A DNA stretch of 48,799 nt from UMGS1840 sp045661305 (lineage in GTDB: Bacteria > Bacillota > Clostridia > UMGS1840): positions 1 to 48,799 of the forward strand of contig JAZRFJ010000002.1 of the NCBI GenBank assembly GCA_045661305.1, written 5' to 3'. A model generated the notes under the pieces. The model made no database searches and was not told where the DNA came from. It was given only the letters and a program-made list of their open reading frames with translations. Shown here in pieces: positions 8,620-16,736 of this stretch. The first letter of the stretch is position 1. Each line of letters opens with the position of its first letter. Both the position numbers and the translations under genes were made by a program.

Positions 8620-11160
8620 TTAGAAAGATGATTGTTCTGTTCTCTTAATAATATCATCCTGCAATGATTTTGAAAGTGTTGTGAAAAGTGCACTGTAACC
8701 GGCAACACGAACAACAAGGCTCTTGTAATTTTCAGGATGCTTCTGTGCATCGAGAAGTGTGTCACGGCTTACAACATTAAACTGCATATGACTGCCTTTC
8801 TGGTCAAAGTATGCTCTTATAAGTGATACAAAGTTGTTTATACCCTCGCTGCCTTTTAATGCTGACGGGTGGAACTTCATATTATAAAGTGTTCCGTTTG
8901 ATGCAATGAAGTGGTCAAGCTTTGAAACAGAGTTTGCAGCAGCAGTAGGACCACTTACATCCTTTCCTGAACACGGTGAAACACCGTCTGCAACAGGAGT
9001 GTATGCAAGTCTACCGTCAGGAGTTGCACCTGTCTGTGCACCAAGCGGAACATTAGCAGAAACAGGGTATAAGCCCGCCTGGAATTGTCCGCCTCTTGGG
9101 TTTTTATATTTTTCAACAGGTCTTGTATATGTATAAGCAGCTTCTCTTGCAAGTATGTCAACCTCGTCAATATCGTTACCGAATTTTGGTAATTCATCAA
9201 TCATCTTCAATATTTCGGCATATCTTGCATTATTTGAACTGTTTGAACCGCCTTTTTGTGATATAACTGAATTGTAAACTCTCTCTATTTCTGCTTCCGA
9301 AACATTTGAGTTGCTTGCTACAAGCTGTTTAACAATAGCTTTTGCAATAACATCTTTTTCGTCACTTTGTAAAGCTGTACCCTGACCGAAATTGTTTCTG
9401 AGAGCCTCTCTAAGCTCGCAAAGAGTAACTTTCTTATCTTCAAACACAAGCTTTTTAACAGCATAGAAAGCATCAGCCATATTTGCAATACCAAATCCCT
9501 GAGGACCTGTGAAGTTGTACTTCGCACCACCCTCCTGAACTGATTTACCTTTAGAAATACAGTCATCAACCATTGATGAAAGATATGGGAGTGGACAGCG
9601 TTTTGCGTGAGCAATATCTATCGCATTGTCTGCATTAACCATAAGAGAAATCTGGTATTCCATCTGCTTTTTATAAGCATCGAAAAATTCTTCAAATGTT
9701 TTCATCTGTGCTACATCGCCTGTTTCAATACTGATAAGCTCACCGTTATCTCTACCATTTTCAAACACAAGCTCCATAACTCTGCACATATTAAAGAATG
9801 CAGCGTCATGCCAGCCGTCTGTTTTACCAGGGCTTTGTGGCTCAACACAGCCGATGATACAATAATTTCTTGCGTCTTCTAAGCTAACTCCTCTTGAAAC
9901 AAGGGCAGGAATAATAACCTCGTCATTGTAATATGCAGGAAGACCGACACCTGTTCTTGTAAGTTCTGAGGCTTTAACCATAAATTCGTGCGGTGTTCCG
10001 TTCCATACTCTTACAGAGAATGACGGCTGCGGAAGCATAACATGCATTGTTGCTTCAATACACATAAATGAAAGAAGATTTGTTGCATCTCTTCCATCTC
10101 TTGTCTGACCGCCTGCAATAAGATTCTGGAATAAGCTGTAGCCTGCAAAGCCTTCAGCTGAAGCTTCATCTCTTACTTTCGTAAAGTCATTTAATTTAAC
10201 CCATACACAGTCAACAAGCTCCTGTGCAAATTCAAGTGTAATTTTTCCTTCTTCGTAATCCTTTTTAAAGTATGGATACATATACTGGTCAAATCTTCCC
10301 GGTGAAATTGAGTGTCCGCTTGCTTCTGTCTGGATAAGAAGCTGAACAAACCAGAAAGACTGACAAGCCTCATAGAAAGAGGTTGCACCGTTTTCAGGAA
10401 CTTTTTTGCAGTTTTCGCCTATTGTAAGAAGTTCTTTTTTTCTTACTTCATCACTGCATTTTGAAGCCATTTCAAAAGCAAGGTCACTGTATCTTTTTGC
10501 AAATGCAATTGCACCCTCACAGCTAATAATAACTGCCCTTAAAAAGTTACTTCTTTCAATAAAATCAGCATCTGTCATAGAAAGCTTGGAAAGTGCTTCT
10601 TTTGCTTCCTCCATAATGCCTTTGTATCCGATTTTAAGTACTTTACCATAGTCAACGCTTATATGTCCTACACCGTTATAGTAGTAGTTACCGGGTGTAA
10701 AAATATTATGCTCCATAGCTTTTTTTGTTTCATCTTCCATACAGAATGAAGCAAATTCGCTTGTAGTTTTTCCTCTGAAATAATCAAAAACGCCTTTAAG
10801 CTGAGCTTTTGTTTCATCTGATAGCTTGAAAGGGTCAGCCGAACGGGTTTCTATTGTATCAAACTCATCTTCAATCCATGAAAAAGAATATTCAGGGAAT
10901 ATCTGACAGCTTCTTGAGGATTTTGTTGCACTTCCGACAATAAGCTCTTCATCTCTTATTGTAACAGGAAGATTTCTTACTATATGTGAAAAAGCTTTTG
11001 CTCTTCTCATAATGATAGGCTCATGCTCTGTCATTTTGTAGCTTTCTGTGAGAAGCACAGCTCTTTCAGGCTCAATTTCAGGCATCTTTATGAATAAATT
11101 ATCAATAAGATGCTGTATTCTGGGACTTTTTTCAATCCCCTTAAAGTTAAATGGTTTCAT
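8620..11160 (-). CDS. Glycyl radical enzyme, glycerol/propanediol-dehydratase-like active site
   Basis: 846 residues. The glycyl radical site is Gly821 in RVAGYSALF, and the thiyl site is Cys438 in IIGCVEPQ with Glu440. H166, H283-S284 (SGHSISPG) and D452 (GWHDAAFF) match in order and spacing the glycerol-binding His164, His281, Ser282 and Asp447 of Clostridium butyricum B12-independent glycerol dehydratase. Dehydration of glycerol or 1,2-propanediol is thus the best guess. It is about 60 residues longer than that enzyme. The excess is mainly an insertion near residues 592-640, between ALRNNFG and ARYAEILKM, holding a predicted amphipathic helix and a GGSNSSNN linker. No alcohol dehydrogenase or microcompartment shell gene is in the window. 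GAAAGGTGG precedes the start. Confidence 0.88.
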   Translation of the reverse strand: MKPFNFKGIEKSPRIQHLIDNLFIKMPEIEPERAVLLTESYKMTEHEPIIMRRAKAFSHIVRNLPVTIRDEELIVGSATKSSRSCQIFPEYSFSWIEDEFDTIETRSADPFKLSDETKAQLKGVFDYFRGKTTSEFASFCMEDETKKAMEHNIFTPGNYYYNGVGHISVDYGKVLKIGYKGIMEEAKEALSKLSMTDADFIERSNFLRAVIISCEGAIAFAKRYSDLAFEMASKCSDEVRKKELLTIGENCKKVPENGATSFYEACQSFWFVQLLIQTEASGHSISPGRFDQYMYPYFKKDYEEGKITLEFAQELVDCVWVKLNDFTKVRDEASAEGFAGYSLFQNLIAGGQTRDGRDATNLLSFMCIEATMHVMLPQPSFSVRVWNGTPHEFMVKASELTRTGVGLPAYYNDEVIIPALVSRGVSLEDARNYCIIGCVEPQSPGKTDGWHDAAFFNMCRVMELVFENGRDNGELISIETGDVAQMKTFEEFFDAYKKQMEYQISLMVNADNAIDIAHAKRCPLPYLSSMVDDCISKGKSVQEGGAKYNFTGPQGFGIANMADAFYAVKKLVFEDKKVTLCELREALRNNFGQGTALQSDEKDVIAKAIVKQLVASNSNVSEAEIERVYNSVISQKGGSNSSNNARYAEILKMIDELPKFGNDIDEVDILAREAAYTYTRPVEKYKNPRGGQFQAGLYPVSANVPLGAQTGATPDGRLAYTPVADGVSPCSGKDVSGPTAAANSVSKLDHFIASNGTLYNMKFHPSALKGSEGINNFVSLIRAYFDQKGSHMQFNVVSRDTLLDAQKHPENYKSLVVRVAGYSALFTTLSKSLQDDIIKRTEQSSF

Positions 11161-11385
11161 AATAATCCACCTTTCAAATCATATATGTAAACTGATATAT
11201 TATACTTTATATAATAATACAACTTTATTTGAAAAAAGTCTATAGTATTTCGCTATTTTTTATTAAAAAAAGTAAAAAAAGAAACATAAACAAAAAAATA
11301 AATAAAAATTCGGAAAAAAACAAAAGGATAAGTTCTCAAGAAAAATAAAAAAATATCAAAAACTACAAAAAAATTGTTTTTTCTC
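11161..11385. other. AT-rich divergent intergenic region
   Basis: This stretch upstream of the glycyl radical enzyme (minus) contains its Shine-Dalgarno (11169-11177) and a possible minus-strand -10 TATAAT (11199-11204). I could not find a convincing -35. The rest is A/T-rich with no gene, and I see no further structure. Confidence 0.5.
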
Positions 11386-11413
11386 TTGACATTCTCATTT
11401 TATATGCTATAAT
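11386..11413 (+). promoter_or_regulatory. Sigma-A promoter of the riboswitch-symporter transcript
   Basis: A consensus -35 TTGACA (11386-11391) and a consensus -10 TATAAT (11408-11413) are separated by 16 bases. The predicted start lies about 65 bases before the riboswitch core. Confidence 0.85.
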
Positions 11414-11477
11414 GTTAATGTAAAAATTAAATATTGCCCGTTGAAGCCTTTAGAACATTTTTTTAAAAAATTGAACT

Positions 11478-11585
11478 GGAGGGGGAGGGGACTCTGGAGA
11501 ATTCCGTTTAGTCGGGTGCCGATGGTGCAAGGCAAATTTTAAAGGATTTGCTGAATCTCTCAGGCAAAAGGATAGAGAACTATTT
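11478..11585 (+). ncRNA. Glycine riboswitch, single aptamer
   Basis: The conserved core of the gcvT/glycine aptamer is readable: GGACTCTGGAGA, then GGGTGCCGATGGTGCAAGGC, then AATCTCTCAGGCAAAAGGA. Only one full aptamer is visible, not the tandem pair, as is common for riboswitches ahead of alanine/glycine symporters. It lies between a strong promoter and a terminator hairpin, 145 bases before the symporter start. Glycine binding should therefore decide whether transcription enters the symporter gene. The direction (on or off) cannot be fixed by eye; for a substrate importer, shut-off by glycine would be logical. Confidence 0.93.
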
Positions 11586-11659
11586 AAGACTATGAGGAGG
11601 CTTATATTATAAGCTTATACATTATAAATCGTCGTATTCTTATTCTTATTTTCAGAGTT

Positions 11660-11697
11660 GCTGTTTTTTGTTACCAAACAAAAAGACAGCATTTTTT
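11660..11697 (+). terminator. Terminator hairpin, likely riboswitch expression platform
   Basis: GCTGTTTTTTGTT (11660-11672) pairs with AACAAAAAGACAGC (11677-11690) with one bulge, followed by ATTTTTT. It sits between the glycine aptamer and the symporter Shine-Dalgarno, so it is the probable switching element. A separate small palindrome GCTTATATTATAAGC at 11600-11614 lies between them. Confidence 0.8.
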
Positions 11698-11728
11698 ATT
11701 TCATTATTTTTTTTAGGAGGATTTTCTC

Positions 11729-13174
11729 ATGCAGGAATCAATTCTTAAGGTAGTCCAGACCGTAAACGGTTATTTGGCTGACTACATACTCATCATTCTT
11801 TTAATAGGAACAGGCTTGTTCTTCTCAATCAAAACAAAGTTTGTTCAGGTTCGTTGCTTCGGCGAAGGTATGAAAAAGGTTTTTGGAAACATTTCACTTC
11901 GCGGAGGAAAACAGGAGGGCGGATTAAGCTCATTCCAGGCACTTGCAACAGCTATTGCTGCTCAGGTTGGTACAGGTAACATCGTTGGTGCTTCAGGTGC
12001 TATTTTAGTTGGTGGTCCAGGTGCTATTTTCTGGATGTGGATTATTGCTTTTTTGGGCATGGCTACAATTTATGCAGAAGCAACTCTCGCTCAGGAAACA
12101 AGAATTATTGACGATAAGGGCGAAGTTCACGGTGGTCCTGTTTATTACATTAAAAAAGCATTTCCTAACGGATTTGGTACTTTCTTAGCCGTATTCTTTG
12201 CAATAGCAATCACACTTGCTCTTGGCTTTATGGGCTCAATGGTACAGTCTAACTCTATTGCTGAAAGCTGTAATACAGCGTTTGGCGTTCCAGGTTGGAT
12301 TGTAGGTCTTATAATCGCAGTTGTTTGTGCATTTATTTTTATAGGCGGAATACAGAGAATTGCTTCTGTAACAGAGAAGCTTGTTCCTCTTATGGCAGTT
12401 CTTTTCCTTATCGGTGGTGTTTGCGTTCTTGTTGCAAGAATTCAGTATATACCTGCTACATTTGCCATGATTTTTAAATTTGCATTTACTCCATCTGCTT
12501 TAATCGGTGGTGGTATCGGTGCAGCTTTAAAAACTGCTATCAGCCAGGGTGCTAAGAGAGGTCTTTTCTCAAATGAAGCCGGTATGGGTTCAACACCTCA
12601 TGCTCACGCAATGGCTAAGGTTGAAAAACCACACGATCAGGGTGTTGTTGCGATGATAGGTGTATTTATTGATACATTTGTTGTTCTTACAATGACAGCT
12701 CTCGTTGTTATCTCATGCTTATATGCAGGAGAGGGTGGACTTGCCAGCTTGTCAGGCGATGCGTACCTTGCTGCAACTTCAGGTGCAGATGCAATAGTTT
12801 CTAAAACAAATGCAATGCAGACAGCTTTCACACAGGCAATTCCTTTAGGAAACTTTGGTAATATATTTATCGCAATATGCTTGTTGTTCTTTGCTTTCTC
12901 AACAATTATCGGCTGGAACTTCTTCGGTAAAATTAATGTTCAGTACCTCTTTAAAAACAAAAAAGGTGCAGTTGTTCTTTACTCCGTAATTGCAATCGTG
13001 TTCATTTTCTTAGGCTCACTTTTATCAAACGACCTTGTTTGGGAGCTTACAGACTTCTTTAACTACCTTATGGTAATCCCGAACGTTATTGCACTTATTG
13101 CTCTTAATAAAATTGTTGTAAAAAATGCAACAGACAAAAAAGCAGAAAAAATAGAAAAAGTTGATGCTGAATAA
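11729..13174 (+). CDS. Sodium:alanine/glycine symporter (AGCS family)
   Basis: 481 residues, about eleven transmembrane segments. Family motifs are present: the FQALATAIAAQVGTGNIVGA stretch (key AAQVGTGNIVG), GGPGAIFWMW, and GAKRGLFSNEAGMGSTPHAHA with its NEAGMGS core. It imports alanine and/or glycine with Na+. Control by a glycine riboswitch argues that glycine is a physiological substrate. The start follows a TTAGGAGGA Shine-Dalgarno. It is transcribed alone and ends at a strong terminator. Confidence 0.93.
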   Translation: MQESILKVVQTVNGYLADYILIILLIGTGLFFSIKTKFVQVRCFGEGMKKVFGNISLRGGKQEGGLSSFQALATAIAAQVGTGNIVGASGAILVGGPGAIFWMWIIAFLGMATIYAEATLAQETRIIDDKGEVHGGPVYYIKKAFPNGFGTFLAVFFAIAITLALGFMGSMVQSNSIAESCNTAFGVPGWIVGLIIAVVCAFIFIGGIQRIASVTEKLVPLMAVLFLIGGVCVLVARIQYIPATFAMIFKFAFTPSALIGGGIGAALKTAISQGAKRGLFSNEAGMGSTPHAHAMAKVEKPHDQGVVAMIGVFIDTFVVLTMTALVVISCLYAGEGGLASLSGDAYLAATSGADAIVSKTNAMQTAFTQAIPLGNFGNIFIAICLLFFAFSTIIGWNFFGKINVQYLFKNKKGAVVLYSVIAIVFIFLGSLLSNDLVWELTDFFNYLMVIPNVIALIALNKIVVKNATDKKAEKIEKVDAE

Positions 13175-13190
13175 AAGTTGATATATTTAA

Positions 13191-13220
13191 AAAAACCGGT
13201 GGCGAATGCCACCGGTTTTT
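13191..13220. terminator. Strong intrinsic terminator after the symporter
   Basis: A perfect 13-base stem AAAAACCGGTGGC / GCCACCGGTTTTT with a GAAT loop, symmetric enough to work in both directions. Confidence 0.92.
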
Positions 13221-13281
13221 AAGTTAATAAAAATTAGTTTCCTTGCTGATATTTCTAAAATCAGAATAAAAAAATTTTATT

Positions 13282-13296
13282 TGGTAATAATTATCA
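13282..13296. promoter_or_regulatory. Fur-type operator (7-1-7 box)
   Basis: TGGTAATAATTATCA matches the Fur 7-1-7 consensus TGATAATnATTATCA at every specified base but one. It fits the PerR consensus TTATAATnATTATAA less well, with three mismatches. It lies 27 bases before the next start codon, a repressing position. Iron or metal control of that gene is inferred. Confidence 0.6.
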
Positions 13297-13322
13297 TATC
13301 AAATGAAAGGAAGTTTTTTAAG

Positions 13323-13757
13323 ATGATTGAACAGGATACAATAAAATTATTAAGAGAATGTGATGCGGGAGTAAAAATGGGTGTATCGTCAATAGACGAT
13401 GTTTTGGAATATGTAAGTGATGAAGAACTTAAAACGCTTCTTTCGGAGTGTAAAGAGAACCACAAAAAACTGGAGAATGAACTTGAAGAGCTTTTAGAAA
13501 AGTATAACGATGATGGTAAAGAGCCTGCTGTTATTGCTAAAAGTATGTCATGGATGAAAACAAATGTAAAATTAGCGATGAAGGAGTCAGATGAAACAAT
13601 TGCAGACCTTATGACAGACGGCTGTAATATGGGAGTAAAGTCGCTTAATAAATATCTTAATAAATATGAAGCGGCAGATGAAGTTTCAAAGGATATTACA
13701 AAAAAACTTATAAATCTTGAGGAGAAGTTGGCAGTTGATATAAGAAAATTCCTATAA
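13323..13757 (+). CDS. Small ferritin-like helical-bundle protein of unknown function
   Basis: 144 residues, almost entirely amphipathic helix and strongly acidic, in four predicted helices. It is compatible with a DUF2383/ferritin-like four-helix bundle. Two repeated-looking pieces, CDAGVKMGVSSIDDVL near residue 13 and CNMGVKSLNKYL near residue 105, suggest an internal duplication of a helix pair. There is no signal peptide. A longer frame exists from 13206, but it runs through the terminator; GAAAGGAAG before the ATG at 13323 sets the start. A Fur-like box directly upstream suggests a role in iron or redox stress, but I do not recognise a defined function. Confidence 0.6.
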   Translation: MIEQDTIKLLRECDAGVKMGVSSIDDVLEYVSDEELKTLLSECKENHKKLENELEELLEKYNDDGKEPAVIAKSMSWMKTNVKLAMKESDETIADLMTDGCNMGVKSLNKYLNKYEAADEVSKDITKKLINLEEKLAVDIRKFL

Positions 13758-13783
13758 TGGGCTTCGATAAAATGCACAGAACG

Positions 13784-13860
13784 CATAAAGCGATTTAAGA
13801 AATATAACAACTGTATATTGATTTTATAGTTTGAAAGAAAAAACAAAAAATCGCTTTATG
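13784..13860. repeat. Long-armed inverted repeat followed by a GC-richer patch
   Basis: CATAAAGCGATTT (13784-13796) and AAATCGCTTTATG (13848-13860) are perfect complements 51 bases apart. The next 60 bases (13861-13922) are distinctly richer in G+C than their surroundings and hold a small palindrome CTGTAC-CGC-GTACAG. No gene was seen. It may be a small repetitive element or the relic of one. Confidence 0.5.
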
Positions 13861-13970
13861 CTACGAACAAACCTCGCCTCTCACTGTACCGCGTACAGCT
13901 TCGGGTTACCCCTACGGGCTGTTATAATTAATTTAAATAAACAAAATAATGGAGTTTATGAAAATGCTCT

Positions 13971-14515
13971 TTAGTTTTTCCAAATTTGTGATTTTGGTAT
14001 TGTAATCGTAACAGTTGTTTTTTCGTCGTCTGAATTCACAAAACATCCGTATTTTTCTCCGAAAGCAATTTTTATACGCTTATTTACATTTTTTAATCCT
14101 ATATGTGAAGATTCTAAATCTGTGTTTTTATTAAGAATTTTATTAAGCTCTCTTACGGTTTCTTTGCCCATTGTTTTCCCGGTGTTTTCGACTGTTAAAA
14201 TAATAGGTATTTTTATTTTCTTTTATAGATATTTTTATATAGCAAAAGAATTCTGCGTTTTTAATTCCATGATAAATTGCATTTTCGCAGATTGGCTGTA
14301 ACAGGAATTTTATGGTAGCATATTTAAGACATTTTTCGTCGATATCCCACTTTATATCAAAAAAGTCACTATATCTTATTTTTTGCAGATTAAGATAATT
14401 TTTATGTGATATAGCTCTTCTTCAATACTTATAAATTTTTTGTCATTACGAAATGTTGCCTGTAAAAGCTCTGACAGCATTTTTATCATTTTTAGACAGA
14501 CTTTCAAATGCTGTA
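13971..14515 (-). pseudogene. Truncated, frameshifted sensor histidine kinase (YesM/LytS type)
   Basis: Read on the minus strand in three frames, this gives the C-terminal half of a histidine kinase. The pieces are KMIKMLSELLQATFRNDKKF and EEELYHIK, then NYLNLQKIRYSDFFDIKWDI, the N-box LLQPICENAIYHGIK, VENTG and the G2-like SHIGLKNVNKRI, ending in TTVTITIP. Two single-base indels, both in A-runs (near 14393 and 14202), break the frame. The N-terminal sensor, membrane segments and the phospho-accepting His region are absent. The fragment ends abruptly near 14515, next to transposon-type sequence. It is non-functional unless the A-run indels are assembly errors, and even then it is truncated. 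Confidence 0.8.
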
Positions 14516-14635
14516 GCAAAGAAAAAGGTTGTTGCGGTTAATCTTAACGATTATGGCTACGGGGAAATAGCACAGTGGTCGCACGATGACTATAAGCTCA
14601 TTTTCGCACCTCCATCGAATAGACAAAATCTCTGA
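14512..14635 (+). other. Short unidentified open stretch, possible mobile-element debris
   Basis: The plus strand reads about 40 residues, including VVAVNLNDYGYGEIAQWSHD, ending at a TGA at 14633-14635. It looks protein-like (aromatic and charged, with no homopolymers), but it lies between the kinase fragment and TnpV and overlaps the TnpV end. I do not recognise it. It may be a fragment of a transposon or ICE protein, or a chance frame. Confidence 0.25.
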
Positions 14636-14981
14636 GTACAAATTCTTCTGCTGAATGGCGAATGTTGTTCATAGCACCAACCCAAGCTATTTGGTCTTTT
14701 GATTTGAGTTCTTCCGTGATACCTTGTTTAACCGCCATATCCTTTATAAGTCTATCAACCATTTCCTTTGCGGATATGTCAATTTCTTCAAGATATGCAA
14801 ACCAAGTGCCGTTAAGCATTTTCATTGAGTAAAAAACAGTACGATTTTCTTTAATAAATATTAAGTGCAACTTTCCATACCTGCCAATTGTGTAAGTCCC
14901 TTCGGGTGCTTTTAGGTTCGGAATGTAATAATCACCGTTCCTTACATACTCAATTCCGTTTTCAATAAATTTTTCCTTCAT
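14598..14981 (-). CDS. tnpV: TnpV-like transposon-encoded protein
   Basis: 127 residues with the family pattern: an opening YVRNGDYYIPNL block, a central IGRYGKLHLIFIKENR block, and a closing QIAWVGAMNNIRHSAEEFVL block. TnpV is a small accessory protein of Tn4451-like and related clostridial mobilizable elements; its function is not known. A strong AAAGGAGGT precedes the start. No recombinase or integrase accompanies it here, so this is probably a remnant or a passenger of a lost element. The breakpoint of the adjacent kinase fragment suggests the element caused that truncation. Confidence 0.75.
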   Translation of the reverse strand: MKEKFIENGIEYVRNGDYYIPNLKAPEGTYTIGRYGKLHLIFIKENRTVFYSMKMLNGTWFAYLEEIDISAKEMVDRLIKDMAVKQGITEELKSKDQIAWVGAMNNIRHSAEEFVLRDFVYSMEVRK

Positions 14982-15067
14982 TGTGAAGTACCTCCTTTAA
15001 ATTTGGTATCTTCATTTTATCAGAAGGCATTTAATTTGACGAATGTGCGGATAAAAAAGCATAAGAA

Positions 15068-15101
15068 AAAGAGATAAAACCTTTTACAGTCTTATCTCTT
15101 T
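15068..15101 (-). terminator. Intrinsic terminator downstream of sigE
   Basis: AAAGAGATAA and TTATCTCTTT pair around a 14-base loop. On the minus strand a T-rich run follows the stem. The 15102-15205 stretch between it and sigE holds only a weak ACTGT/ACAGT hairpin and no gene. Confidence 0.6.
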
Positions 15102-15210
15102 CATCTTGACCTCGCAATGCTCGTTATACTATTTTCGGAAACTGTCCTTAACAGTACACGGCATTCGACAAGTCGTTTTTTAGTTATAAATATAGTTTTA
15201 AGACTATTTC

Positions 15211-15912
15211 TCACATATATTTTTCCATTTGTTTTTGTAATTTTTTTATTATTTTCTTCTCAAGTCTTGAAATATAGGATTGTGAAATTCCCATAATATC
15301 TGCGACCTCTTTTTGCGTTTTTTCTTCATCACCTAAAATACCAAATCTAAGCCCTATTATGAGCTTCTCTCGTTCTTTTAGGCTTGCAACAGCAGTTAAG
15401 AGCTGTTCTTTTTCAAACTTTGCTTCAATTTCTCTGTGAATTATATCATTATCTGTCCCCAAAATATCTGATAATAAAAGCTCATTACCCTCACCGTCTG
15501 TCGAAAGAGGCTCATCTAAAGAAACATCGGCTTTTCTGTTAGCGGTTTTTCTAAGATACATAAGAATTTCATTTTCAATACATCTTGAAGCGTAGGTTGC
15601 AAGCTTGATAGATTTTTCCGAGTTAAACGAATTTACAGCTTTTATAAGTCCTATTGTTCCGATTGATGTAAGGTCTTCGATATTAATACCAGTATTTTCA
15701 AATTTTTTTGAAATATAAACAACAAGTCTGAGATTATGCTCAATCAACTTTTTCTTTGCTTCTTCCTGGGGGAGAAGTGATATGTATTTTTCCTCTTCCT
15801 GTGCTTCAAGAGGCGGTGGAAGAAGCTCGCTTGAGCCGATATAATAACATTCGTTTTCAAAATAACTGTATAAATTTATTATAAAATTTTTTATTTTCTG
15901 AAATAATTTCAA
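15211..15912 (-). CDS. sigE: Sporulation sigma factor sigma-E
   Basis: 233 residues. An N-terminal hydrophobic-amphipathic pro-sequence (first ~25 residues) is removed by SpoIIGA. Region 2 follows (HNLRLVVYISKKF, DLTSIGTIGLIKAV, KLATYASRCIENEI) and then region 4, with the helix-turn-helix TQKEVADIMGISQSYISRLEKK. It directs mother-cell transcription early in sporulation. The start is TTG with GAGGTGA upstream. It lies 17 bases after spoIIGA in the canonical gene order. This is strong evidence that the organism forms endospores. Confidence 0.95.
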   Translation of the reverse strand: MKLFQKIKNFIINLYSYFENECYYIGSSELLPPPLEAQEEEKYISLLPQEEAKKKLIEHNLRLVVYISKKFENTGINIEDLTSIGTIGLIKAVNSFNSEKSIKLATYASRCIENEILMYLRKTANRKADVSLDEPLSTDGEGNELLLSDILGTDNDIIHREIEAKFEKEQLLTAVASLKEREKLIIGLRFGILGDEEKTQKEVADIMGISQSYISRLEKKIIKKLQKQMEKYM

Positions 15913-15929
15913 TTACTTCACCTCATTTC

Positions 15930-16736
15930 TTATATTAATGTAAGAGGATTTATAACAGCGTCATACTCACCGTCAAAATCGCATTTTGATATTGCTACAA
16001 CAGCATCTATTTCCTTTTCATTATATACAAACTTATCAGGCTTAAAGCCATATAAAACCTCGTATTTATCAGTAACTGTCCGACATGGGATAAGCCTGAA
16101 ATTCTTTATTTCGGAAAGTTTTTCTTCGTTGATGAGCTTTTTTATTTTCTTTGGTGAAACAACTACGACAGACTTTCTGCTTATAGGGTCAATAAGGGTG
16201 TTTCCAGTATCAATAAGCGCACTTAATTTCATTTTTTTGTTTTTATAAAAAATTGTCAATTCTTTTTTTGTTTTACTAAGTAACATATTCTTTTTAAAAA
16301 GCACAATAAAAAACCTCCCGATAAAAATAAGTACGCCTATGCCTAAAATCAGTCCCATAATTTCTGTCCTTATATAAAAAACCCCGTTTTTCACATTTCC
16401 GCCTGAGAATGATGCGAAAAAATATATACATCCCCCTAAAGACAGATTTATAAAAAGAAATGTCATTATATATTTTAAAAACACTTTAAATGTTTTGATG
16501 GGGAAAGCTAAAAAAATCATTGCACAAAAAACAATTATTTTAAAAACTGTGTTTTTAAAAAAAAGAAAATCGCTAAAATAAAGCGAACACATATAAAATG
16601 AGCCTACAAATGAAGAAACTGTCATTTTGAAAAATGACGGCTTTATGCACATAACAAAGGCTGTCATATATAAAACAAGAAAATCAATCAGAAAATTTTC
16701 CAAAAATAAAACATCAATGTAAACTGTTGTAGTCAA
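15930..16736 (-). CDS. spoIIGA: Sigma-E processing aspartic peptidase
   Basis: 268 residues. The N-terminal half has about five transmembrane segments; the C-terminal half is a pepsin-like domain with catalytic D176-T177-G178 in SALIDTGNTLIDP. It cleaves pro-sigma-E when activated by SpoIIR across the septum. It is somewhat shorter than the ~309-residue Bacillus subtilis protein, at the C-terminus. The start is TTG with GGAAGGGG seven bases upstream, so both genes of this pair start with TTG. A TTTTGTCGTG sequence at 16804-16813 resembles a Spo0A box. Confidence 0.93.
   Translation of the reverse strand: MTTTVYIDVLFLENFLIDFLVLYMTAFVMCIKPSFFKMTVSSFVGSFYMCSLYFSDFLFFKNTVFKIIVFCAMIFLAFPIKTFKVFLKYIMTFLFINLSLGGCIYFFASFSGGNVKNGVFYIRTEIMGLILGIGVLIFIGRFFIVLFKKNMLLSKTKKELTIFYKNKKMKLSALIDTGNTLIDPISRKSVVVVSPKKIKKLINEEKLSEIKNFRLIPCRTVTDKYEVLYGFKPDKFVYNEKEIDAVVAISKCDFDGEYDAVINPLTLI

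Noticed and set aside
8620..11160. Pyruvate formate-lyase or choline TMA-lyase
   Set aside because: Pyruvate formate-lyase has two adjacent active-site Cys, but here the motif is GCVEP. The His/Ser/Asp set matches glycerol dehydratase better than choline lyase, and no cut genes are present.
13282..13296. PerR box instead of Fur box
   Set aside because: The site matches Fur at all but one specified base and PerR with three mismatches, so Fur is the better call.
13277..13846. A 189-codon minus-strand open frame over the helical-bundle gene
   Set aside because: It is rich in Ser/Phe with no family features, runs antisense to a gene with a good Shine-Dalgarno and a Fur box, and is a typical codon-bias shadow.
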